Origin: Actinernus sp. WN-2022
Lineage: Eukaryota; Cnidaria; Anthozoa; Actiniaria; Actinernidae
Direction of reading: 5' to 3'
Length of the DNA: 64,000 bases
Assembly (NCBI GenBank): GCA_030867875.1
Contig: JAOWCC010001751.1
Span: 21,598,026-21,662,025, forward strand
In this document: positions 47,459-59,400 of the stretch, one piece after another
Position numbering within the stretch: position 1 is the first letter of the stretch
Layout of the letters: each line of letters begins with the position of its first letter
Position numbers and translations under genes: made by a program
Notes under the pieces: model-generated
What the model saw: the letters and a program-made list of their open reading frames with translations, nothing else
Database searches by the model: none
What the model was told of the DNA's origin: nothing

Positions 47459-50400
47459 GTATGGATATAAGAAGCATGTAGCTTGCAATTCACTGCAAAA
47501 CCTTTGATTGTTTTTCTTTACCTTGTTAGGCGTGGAATGACCAGACGTCAAAGAGACTACAGGCCGATTTCCTGGGAAAAGTATTTCGAAAAGAAAGAAG
47601 AAATCGCTGTCAACGAAAAGGATGTATCTTTTGATATTGTTGGCTGCTTCTCGCGATAGGTTATGAGCAAACGTCTCAAGTGATTTCGGACTTATACTTT
47701 TCAATTTTATTGAGCGTATTTACTTATGTGAGTTTCTGTTGGACGATAGACTGGTTTATTTGAGTCACTTCGCAGAAAGAAGTATTAATTTTATTTTGTA
47801 CATTCAAGACAACATGCTGTTTTAAGTAACAGTAATAACAGTAACTACTGACATTACTATTGTATTGTATTTATTTACAATTTTATGCATATACATAAAT
47901 TATTTTTGTTGTATTGGCTGTGGTCGCACTAGCCTGATTATCAGACTGTCGATGTCGTCCGCTCACTTCCTCCCACCTCCCAGTCTGATGGACTTCGACA
48001 TAAACCGTGTTCCTGACGTCATTTCATTTCGACCAATCAGAGCGAAGGTTTTATTTTTAGAGAACTGAGGTATGCATGGAATGTCTAGTGCAGCCTGCAT
48101 GAAGGACAAGCCAAATCGCGGACGATACAACGGAGTTGATATGGCTTTGGAGAAAGCGTGCGAAACTTTCGACATTTCTGAATTATTTCCCGAACAGCGA
48201 AAAGCAATTTACCCCTCGTTTCCCGGAAGGACCTTGGCCATCACAGCTACATCTATAGGCGACGACCAGGTAGAGAATCGAGAAAGGAGAAATTATGTAT
48301 AGCCTTCTAGTACCCGGCCTGATTAATCGATATTTCCGATAATCGATGCTAATCGATATTGATCAATACTAATCGATATTAATCAATCGATTAATATTGG
48401 AAATCGATGATTAATCGATGACCAAGGCCGTTGTGACCTTTTATCGATTAGTAATCGATCATCGATTATCATCGATCATTAATATCGATTAATAACGATT
48501 AATATCGATTAATATCGATTAACATCGATTAACATCGATTAACATTGATTAGCATCGATTGACATCGATTTTAAAGGAGAATCATTGCAGGTAATAATAG
48601 AGCACAATTTGAAAATAATATCGAATGTCAGGTTTAAATGAACGGGAAATAAAAAATTTATACCAGTTTAATGAACATCACGATCAAATAAATAAAGCAT
48701 GGTGAGTTTTATTAGATTTTATTTAACGTTAACATTCTAAATCTAACATTCTATATCTTTGTACATGTACCTTATTCGTACTAATTTTCGCGAGTCTTTG
48801 ATTTCGCGATTTGTAAAAAATCGCGAAAATTAATGCCCGCGAAAATTAGTACGAATAAGGTCAATCGATACTAATCGATGTAATTAGTGGCCCAACTTCG
48901 TGTGACTATCGATTAATCATCGATTAACCGATACTAATCGATATTAATCTGGTAATTTCATCGATTAATATCGATTTATCGATTAGTTTTCGATCATCGA
49001 TCGTCATCGATTAATCAGGCCGGGTCTAGTACAGCTCGCTAGAATCACGCACTTTCCTGCACTGCAGAATTCTTATGTTTTACAGCTTCAAACTTATGTC
49101 GATTTTTCAGAACTAACCCTAACCATATCCTGTTTGAGCTGCTATGGTTTTTTGGGCAGCAGGAACTTTTTAAATAGGATTTTTCGTACAGTATTTCAAG
49201 CGCATGGTCACAACACTGATTTGTTGTACATATTTGTACTTTACAATTTGTCAAAATCAAGACTGTTCAAAATTCTGATAACATAAATATTTAGGCAAAT
49301 GTAATCCAACGTTTACCATGACATATTCACTATATGTGTTCACTCCTGTAAAAATTTCATGCCATTCCATGAAAGATTTAGTCTTCTTAAGGCGAAAAAA
49401 GCTAAGAAATTTCAGCTTTTAGGACAGCACAATTGTCAAAATAAAGTGTGTAAAAAATTCTGCAAACATAAATAATTGCCCAAATGTCATGAAACTATTA
49501 CCATGACATACTCAGTATGTGTGTTCACTGCTGTAAAAAAATCAGTACATTTCATGAAATATTTGGTCTTCTAAATGCCAACATTCTAGGAGACATTGCA
49601 TTTTAATACGGCATTTTAATACGGTCGAGGAAGATTAATGATTTTCCAAAGCCCGTAGCTAGTAGATTCATAAACATCGATCGCGATATTGATAGCGCTT
49701 CCTATTAGATTTTCCCGGTACACGTCTGAGGACAACATGTTTCTCCACGTTCTGTTTCTATAAGTTTGAAGCTGTAGAACATATTCTGCAGTGCATGAAA
49801 GAGCCGTGATTCTGGCGGTCTGTAGAAGTTGTAGAAGGCTACATATTAAATTTCTCCTCTCTCGATTCTCGACCTGGTCGTCGCCTTATAGATGCAGCTG
49901 TGGTAGCCAGGGTCCTTCCGGGAAACGAAGTATAATAATGCCTTTCTCTGTTCGGGAAATAATTCAGAAATGTCGAAAGTTTCGCACGCTTTCTCCAAAG
50001 CCATATCAAGTCCGTTCGTATCGTCCGCGATTTGGCTTGTCCTTCATGCAGGCTTCACTGGACATTCCACTCATACCTCAGTTCTCTAAAAATAAAACCT
50101 TCGCTCTGATTGGTCGAAATGAAATGACGTCAGGAACACGGTTTATGTCGAAGTCCATCAGACTGGGAGGTGGGAGGAAGTGAGCGGACGACATCGACAG
50201 TCTGATAATCAGGCTATGGTCGCACAAGATGGTAATAACAATGGAGTTTTTTTGACCTGGTGTTTAACACTGCTGTAAACAGCAGCATACCATTCTTTGA
50301 AATCGCCGCATAACCTGAGCAACTAAATCACTGAAAAACGCAGACACACAAAACAACGTAAATGCAAAAAATATGATGTAAACATCAGTGTCACCCTTTA

Positions 50401-53400
50401 TTGCGACCGCAGCCAATATACATGTATGAATCAATCCCGGTTTCTGGAAAACCCCACTCCTTCCCCACACTTCACCCTAACCTTCAATGGCTAATCAGTA
50501 CTAAAACAATGCATATCCAAGGGAGGGGTGGGTGGGTGGGTAGTTTCCCAGAAACCTGGATTGATCCCAATATAGTTACATATAAGCTTATGTTTATAGT
50601 GATCGATAGACAGGGTTGTTGCCAGGGTCAAGCAAAATCAGAAATATGGAAAAAATGTAACAAATGGGGGGAATATGTTGCGGTAAGGTCAGGCAATGTC
50701 AGAAAACAAATGGGAAATACTATTTGAGACTCCGAGAGTGAGCACATTTATACTATAACCCAGTGAGTGACAACCAGTGGCTAAATAGACTTGATATGAG
50801 AGTGAAGGAACTGAGGGAGGAGGGGCAGTCTGTTGGGGGAACAGGGGTCAGTTCCTTGGGGAAAGGGAGCATTGCCCTTAGGCTTTTCCCGATTGTGCTC
50901 GTAAATGTGGCATTACGCGGTATATGCTCCTGGTATAGCGCTCGCTTTTTTGTCAAAATTATGCTTATTTTTTTAAATTACCGTAAACAGCGGCAGATAA
51001 GCCGTACCTTTTTACCCAAAATCTTTGTTGCAAATCAGGGGTGCAGCTTATTTGTGAGAATATCTATAAAAGTTCAATAAATTTCCATTAACTAACGTTT
51101 AAAAAAAACAAAGTCAGACTGATAAAAACTACACAAAACAAAAAGAAAGGAAGTACTAATAATCATTTTTGCAAGCTTGGTGGCCCCTAAAAGAGCCGTT
51201 TGTGTTGTCTGTTTCTTGTTTGTTACTTGTTCTGGATCCTTCCATTAAATCTTCTTCATTAAAATATTTTTTAAGCAGTCAACAGTCGCTTTTCTCAAAC
51301 AACTAAGCTAAATGTCACCAGACACGGAATCTCCATTCTACTGCCAAGATTTTTGCAGTGTCAGCATTTCCCAGTGACTTCAATAAAGTTATAGTTCCTC
51401 CACGAGCGAGAAAATACCATGCTATTCCGGAGTACTCACGTGGTAGATGACCAACTGTTTTGCCGCTATTTAGTACTTTAACAGTAAATTTGTCGGACTG
51501 ATTTTCCATCTCTCTATGAGCAATCAGTTTCTCCCCAATAGATGACGTCCAGATGTCCTTGTAGATGTGATAACGGCAAACTTCTCACTGGGCTCCATGT
51601 TTTGATTTTGTTCTGTGCACACATGGCAGCATTCTAGTGTCCAGTTTTCTCTCTTCCAATAAAATGTATGGTTACTAAGCATTGATGAATGCGACTGCAA
51701 GCATGTTTTTGTTGACATGAAATTCAGGACTACATTTAGCTAACAATTGACCTTGGACGAAAAAGTACCATCAAGCAAATGGTATGGAAAGTTCTAAATA
51801 TTGTATATGTGTAGGCAAGTAGACATGAAGTTTAAATACTTTCAGATTTATAATTATGGGTAAACTATGGAGTAACCTCGTTGAAAGTTCGACGGGGCAA
51901 GGAAGGTGATGCAGATTTCTTAAATCTTGATATTCCTTTCAAAACTTTTTTTTCCAAAATTTGAGCTTCTAAACTTGGGGTGTGGCTTATCTGTGAGTGC
52001 GGCTTATCTGCCGGTGTTTACGGTATGCTTTTATTTACCGTTATTCAATACAAGGGATCGCTCACGAGAAATCATCACAGCAGCTGGCCTACTAACAGTC
52101 TCCTCCTTCTAACATGGCTGATGCCATCTTGTTTTGACTTTTGAGAGTCGAGAGCATAGACCGGCACGAGCCTAGCAAAACTTCCGGTGAGTCCCAGACT
52201 TCCTCAAAACTAAATGAAAACTTTTGACTTGCGAAAATGAGGCATTATTTTAGAGTAACAGGCTTTAAAATACACATCAGTAAGCAAAATTTGATTTTTA
52301 GCTAATAATGTGCTCTAAACTTACTAAAATATGCCCGATTATGCTAGTAGTGCTACTTAGACAAAAAAAAATACCAAAAAAATACTCATTTTGCAAAATT
52401 ATGCTGTATAAAGCACTAGCACAATCAGGAACAGCCTAATTGCCCTCCCCCATTTCATCCCCTGGTGACAACACTGATGGAATCAAATCTGGGTTTATGA
52501 TGGCCTTTTTACAATCATCTATGAAATTATGTAGCTAGTGGCATTATTGCTTGGGCCGGGAGCACCAAGTCTTTTATTCAGCAGTTTTTTTTTACAGCAC
52601 AAGTGGTAAATTGCATACCAGTAACAGGGGGAAGTGCATCATTCATGTTGTATCAATATCAGTGGTGGTATGTTATTTGATACACTTCTGAACTGATTTA
52701 AAAATGCATTTCAACCTTTTCTTTCACTCAAAAGATAAGAAATTTGGATGTTTGAATCTGTGAACCCTAAAATCTTGCGGGGCCACAGGGAGCTCAAGCT
52801 CTGTCAGCTCAAGTTTGATTGGCAGCTCCAGTCTTGTTGAAGCTTGAAATGCCATGCTTGTTAGTTTAGTTGGTCTCATTTAACAATTGTACTATGTAGA
52901 GTGGCCAAATATTTTATAATTAACACATTTTCTTGGTTTTTGGATCACACAATCTGAATTCACAAACCTGTATAAAGCGCAGTAATAGTGTTAAACAATC
53001 ACGTACCAAAGTTGTTGTCGGTAGGTTGTCGGTAGATTGTCGGCCGACAACACGCCAACAACCTACCGACAACTACGTAAATTCCACCGACAACCTACCG
53101 ACAACCATATGAAATCGGCCGACAATCTACCAACAACCTACCGACAACCTGCCGACAGGTTTTGCGCCAACAACCTACCGACAATCTACCGACAATCTAC
53201 CGACAACCTGCCAACAACCTACCGACAATCTACCAACAGCCTACCGACAACCTGCCAACAACCTGCCAACAACCTACCGACAATCTACCGACAGCCTACC
53301 GACAACCTACCGACAACGTACCGACAACCTAACGACCAAAATTTGGTACGTGATTGTTCACTATTACCATAAAGCGCTTCAAAGCCATGCACTACTTGAT

Positions 53401-56400
53401 GAATGATGTCAGCTACAATGTAATGTTGCCTGTGCAGATATTGATGATAAAATTAGCCAATCAGATTACAAGCAAATTGGTGGTTGTTGTAAAAAAGATT
53501 ATTGATACTTAAATCACTTGTGAATACGTATATCCAATGTCCATGTATCTGTTAAAGTTATTTTATTAAGAAATTAAGTGGCCAAGAAGTTTGAGTGTTC
53601 CATGATATTTAATCCTTGACAGTATTTTATGCAGGTATTTATGGTTTACAGGTCAGGAGATACAGGCCCATTATTGGTTTTACTGCACGGCGGTGGACAC
53701 TCAGCTTTGTCATGGGCAGTATTTACGGTATGGAAAGGTGATTTTCCTAACACAGGATCTGTGAAGTGGTTGTTATTGTACCGTAAATACCCACGTATAG
53801 GCCATACTTTTTTGACAAAATTGAGGGCCAGAGATGGGGATGTGGCTTATGTGCAGGTACAAGCATAATCATGGAGGAAACACTCACCCGAAGCCCCTGT
53901 ACAGGCCCGCAAATGATCCCCAACAGGAAATGCAAATGATCCCGTTAAAAAAAAACATAAAATGGCATGGAGTTTTGCAGCTGGATAGTGAATCAAAAGT
54001 ATGAATGAATGAAAGAAAAAAACAAAAACACTTTGTAATACTTATGTGATGATTTTTAACCATTTGCTCTGGCAAGGAACCCCCTTCAAATCCTGTCCAT
54101 CAAAATCTCTATGATGTCAATGCTCTTGACCAATCATAGGGTATTCATCAGGGTGCAGAGATCGGAGAATTCTCTGGTTACTGGGAGCAAAATTTTCCGG
54201 CTACTTTTGCATTTCATAATGCATTTTCTGTATACTTTAGGACACACTCTCCTGCTATTTCATTTCAATCTCCTGATACATGTACTTCAAATGTTAATGA
54301 ATACCCTGCAATCAGAGAGCAAACTCATTCCTATAAATCCCAGAACCCACCTGTCCATCAAAATTGTATGTCATCAGCGACAAGTCCAATCTGCCAGCCT
54401 TCACAGTGTCTGTAATTGACACTCTTGAACAGTACAGCACAATAAATTAGCCTTGCTCCTGGCTGTCGTACCAAATTCAATTAATCGATCGAGCCATGGA
54501 AATTGATATCCATGGTCATCTAAGCCAATTAGTTCAATACATACAATGTTACCAGTTGTTGTTAGTAATGTTTTTTATTAAGTGACTTACTGTATCCTTC
54601 TGAGTTAAATAGTTGCAAGAGCAACGTCAGACTGTAGGAATGTTTATCCCAGAAAATTATTGTTATTAATTTAAAACAAATAATATATTCCTTTTTAATA
54701 GCCTGCCTGCAAACCTAAGACAATGTAAAGACTTTAAGTTGTATTGCAGGCTTACCAAGTCATACTTAAAAGACTGGGTAGTTTTATTTTCTGAGCTTAG
54801 TTAATTAAATTTATTAATCATTATCAAATTAAATTTCCTATTTTCTGCAATTACTGTAATTAGAGTAGTTTTATAGTAGTTTTAAAATGTAATTATTGTA
54901 ATTTATTTTATCACACAATCATGATTGTAATTTAGACTTAACAGGTGAAGAGCCACTCTGTGGATATACTCGTCTGTTAATAAACCATTGTTGTTATTAT
55001 TATTATATTATTATTATTCAAGTTAAGTTTTCAATTACTGTAATCTTGATAAATGCATAATTCTGTTATACTTGTTTTGGTTAAATAGTTGGGCACAATA
55101 ATATTTATTTATATTTTAATATCTTAATCCCTAGTTAAATAACTTTTTTTTTCTTAACATCCAAGTTCGTTAACGGTACACAAGTCTATTATTTGCAGCA
55201 AAGATGGTGTGCAAAGATAATTATACTCCCAATGTTATTGTGAAAAGGTGTTTAATATGCAGGTGTGGCCTATATGTGTGTAGTTGCAGTACTCATTGGT
55301 TTGCTTTCATATTTGTCTTCAGGAGGCTGTGACTAAGCTTTGTTACTGTCAAGTTTTGGCAATCGACATGAGAGGACATGGTAAGTCCTGATGCTCCTAC
55401 TAATATACATTTGGTGATTAGACTTTGATTAGACCTCCCACCCTTTGGCTCAGTGGTATCTAGAGCACTTTCTGCCATGTAGGATTTCTACATGGGTGTA
55501 CAATGTAACTCTCAGCTAGACCAACACCCAGGATCTTAGAATAGCAGAGGACAGGTGCTGTCTTTGAAAAATAAGTTTGATTTCAACTTTCCAATGGTTC
55601 AAGTCTTTTGAGAAAAACAAATTTGTTCTCTATTATGATCAGCACAGTCATTAACTTCTAATAACACTTTTTGCACTATAGGTGACACACAGACAGAAGA
55701 CAACACAGACTTATCAGCTGATGTCCTTTCAAAGTATGAGCGAAGAGAACATAATATTGTGATAATCATATACGGTACATGTATTTGATAAAATGTTGAC
55801 TGAATGTGTATCAACAAAATTGTCCTACTGACCCAACCCTGGCTGAGTTATATTTTGCTAAATACGTACACTGTACTAAAACTTCAGATTTGATGTTATG
55901 ATCCTTTGTGTACATATGCAATGGCTAGCTACAATAATGAATAAAACTCCTTGTACCCTTCCAGCATAATCGAAGGGCTGTGTGCAAAAAGGGTGTACGT
56001 GTCTCCTGATCACATTCTAACTTTTCCTTCAATTTCTTTGTTTTGTAAGGGAGAATTTAGAACATGATCAAGAGTCACTTATGCCCTTTTTGCACACAGC
56101 CCTTCGATTGAGATTTTACTTAGTAAAAAAAACATGCTGTTTTATTCTAGAGTACTGGTATACTTCTTAAAAGTACTGCAATAATGTTTTTAAGGGATGT
56201 TGGAGACATTATACAGACAATGTATGGTGACACCTCTCCTCCAGTATTGCTAATGGGACATAGGTAAGTGTATTCGAGATAAATACCAGCTGCAGTATAT
56301 TGTATGATTATTGAAAATTACATTGAAATTTAGCACACAAAAAATGGCAAACCAGATACATGTACATGTATTCCTAATCTTACTAATAATTATTTTCTTT

Positions 56401-59400
56401 TTTGTGTTGCCTTTTTTCACTTCGTTTTTTCTCCATATTGTAAATTTTCTCTTTTGCTTGTAAAATGTAACTTTATTATAATAATGATTTGTTATGTTGT
56501 GGATTTGTATACTGATAAAATTAAAAAGTAATGCACAACAAAAACAGTAGCCCAAATAGTCTATATTGATTTTGAACAAGAGCAAAATCAATGGCATAAA
56601 TTTGGATTGCTGGCTTACCCTAACCCTATATAGCCTTTCCTAAATCCCTAACCCATGCTATTACATTGATCCATGGCTAACACCTAGCCCTGCAAATGAT
56701 TGATGGTATTCAGCCTGTCAACTGTGATCAACAATGATTGATAAAAATCACCTGTGGTGGTTGTCAATTGAAGAGTCAATCATAGTTGCCTGCTACATGT
56801 ATGTAACTGTTTTTTTTTCATTTCTTCATTGTATCTAGATTTTATTGTATTTTAATTTTTCTGGGTGGGAACCTCGCATGAGTCCTTGAGTCTCGTTTAC
56901 GCCCTACCCATTTGGACCTCTTACTTTTTCTTTTTTCTTTTTTCTTTGCCTGTCACTATCCGTTGTTCGTGTAATGTTTAAAGGCCTCCACTTCGGACTG
57001 TATGGCATTTCAAAGTCCACGCAATGAGTTCCAGTCTGAGGTGAAGCCGAGGATTGGAACTAATTGCGAGGACTTTGAAATGCCGCCCAGTCCGAGTTGG
57101 AGGCCTTTACATGCAAATGACTTCAAAAACTACTTAATAATTTCATGCTTGTTTGATGGTTGTGGGATAAACAACAAAATGATTTTAAAACCTCATGCAT
57201 TTAGAGTTTCGATGTTTCAGGCTTGTAGGTTTTACTTGAGCATTTACATATACTGTAAATGTAGTTGCTACCTCATGAATTATTAAGTTGTTATTATAAG
57301 TTGGTCCAATAAAGCTGTTAAAAAAAGTATTTTGTACTCAGTTTTCTCACATGACATGATATTTAAATCAACTTTCTAAACTACTGTTTAATGTCATTGT
57401 TATTTTTTACAACCAATTTCAGTGTTACATGCACAGATCATTAATTCAACGTAGTCATTCGACATGCTTTGTAACCAGGCTCACTTGTTTATCATGGTTT
57501 TGAGGTACTGAAGCGAATCATTTAGGTACTTTTTCATATTCAATTACTTGACAGACTTCGATAACACGCATAATGCTGAGCAGAAGTGGCAAAAATTTGC
57601 ATGCCATTTTGGAATGATTATGTCAAATGATTATGTCGAATCAATGTCTAAAAAAAACTTGAAACACTGCCTATGCACGTAACACTGAAATGTGTTGTAA
57701 TTCATACCTGTTTTGTTTTCAGTATGGGTGGTGCTATAGCAGTACATGTTGGTGTACAGCAGCTTCTTCCTTCTCTTGTAGGATTAGCACTTATTGATGT
57801 TGTTGAAGGTACATGTAGATAGATCTATTAAACACAGCGGACAGGCACTGAAACAGACCTTAGGTCTCACCAAAACTACCTGAGTTTTCTCTCCTGGCAT
57901 AGTGAACATTTTGGTGTATAACAAATTTGGTGTATAACAATATTATTGGCTGAATTCAAATATGGTCACAGCTAATATAATTTGCATAACAACAACAATG
58001 ACGACAACCATAACTTTATTTGTACTACAATTAACAATACAAATATATTAGATAAATAATTACAAAATAAATGTACAGGCACCCTAGAATAAGTAGTAAA
58101 AGAGCTAATCTAGCTAGGGGTGCCATTAGAATAGATTCATGAGTGCAAAAGGTTGCAGCCATGAAATATAAATATAACAAGAGGCTGTGCACAGCCTGTA
58201 CTTGGGCAGTACAAAATTCCAAATGTAGATGCTTTAGCATGTACCAGATGTTGAAATTTGAATGGAATATAGGTATCGATGAAGGAGAATTGTTTAGGAA
58301 AGGTGGTCATGGCTGTGTATAAAATGGTGTGAGTTCCCTGTTGCTTTACCCGGTGAACATTTTAATCTCTTTTTTTTTTCTTTTGGTGGGGGCTACACAT
58401 TTCAGATTATATTAAAAATAGGCATAAGTTACAGTAAACAATCTTAGTTTGGTGGATTTAACAAGTTAAAATAAAGTCTTAACATCTATTTTGAGTCCAA
58501 ATGTATTAATGTTTGAATTTGCTGAGTCAGTGACTAATAGTGAAGGCACCTTGGAAAATTAGGATCAGATCGGCCAGAACGCAGATCGGCCAGAACGCAG
58601 ATCGATCGGGTCACAAATTATTCCTTATAATAATTTGTTTCCTTTAGTGGAGGACCTGCCATTAATTCAGTGTTTGATGAGTAATCACTTCAAAGCTGCA
58701 TTTATTTTGAGCAAACAAGGAATACGACTAATACAAAACTTGAGAGAACTTGTATAAGGTACTTTTCAACTAGGATTTTAAATCATTTCATCCAAGGTTC
58801 AAGGTTCAAGGTTTTTATTTCCACAAAACGAAACAATAATTACATTTAGGACATGCGACAAAAGATAGTTGCTAATGTGGAGGAGCACAAGCATAAAACC
58901 ACGAGGGTTACCAAAGTTGCTTATGCCCCTGGAAAACTTATTTAAATTAATCTATATATAAGACAAATACAGGATATATAAAAAATGATTGTAGATAGTG
59001 CACTAGATCTAGTATAAGAGTTTGTGTAAACTAGACTGAAACAGAAATAAATGTATTTTGTAAAATAAGATTAAAGTAATAGAGTTTAGGTTAAGTATTA
59101 CATCTACGAGAAAGAGCAAAAATAGTAAATAGCACAAATGACAGCTGCAAACGACAGAAATTTATCATTAATACTCAGGAGGAAGAGCTAATAGATATTT
59201 TTTGTAATTATATTTGAAAGATTTCAAGTTAGGCGATTGTTTTATATCTAAAGGTATACTGTTCCAAGTCTTCGAGGCTGCAAATTTGACACTAAATTGA
59301 TAGAGCGGTTTTCAATAATTGAGGGTCGAAAAGTAATTGCTTTTGAATTTGATTAGTTAGTTATCCATGATTGCATTTACTTTACCTTGTGATTGGATGA

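Larger units (their letters stand above)
47930..50216. mobile_element. Mutator-like foldback element with captured gene fragment
   Basis: Inverted repeats of about 370 bp (47930-48300 and 49840-50216) are over 90 percent identical by eye, starting TAGCCTGATTATCAGACTGT on each strand. An exact 9-bp direct repeat TGGTCGCAC (47921-47929 and 50217-50225) flanks it; 9-bp duplications with long terminal inverted repeats are typical of MULEs. Each arm contains TGACGTCA and GACCAATCAGAG motifs, then a short coding-like stretch. There is no transposase. The centre is occupied by a second element (48314-49024). Inserted in PPME1 intron 2. Confidence 0.88.

Noticed and set aside
53037..53372. 111-codon Tyr/Pro/Thr/Asp repeat ORF
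   Set aside because: Derived from the CTACCGACAA array between MITE ends.
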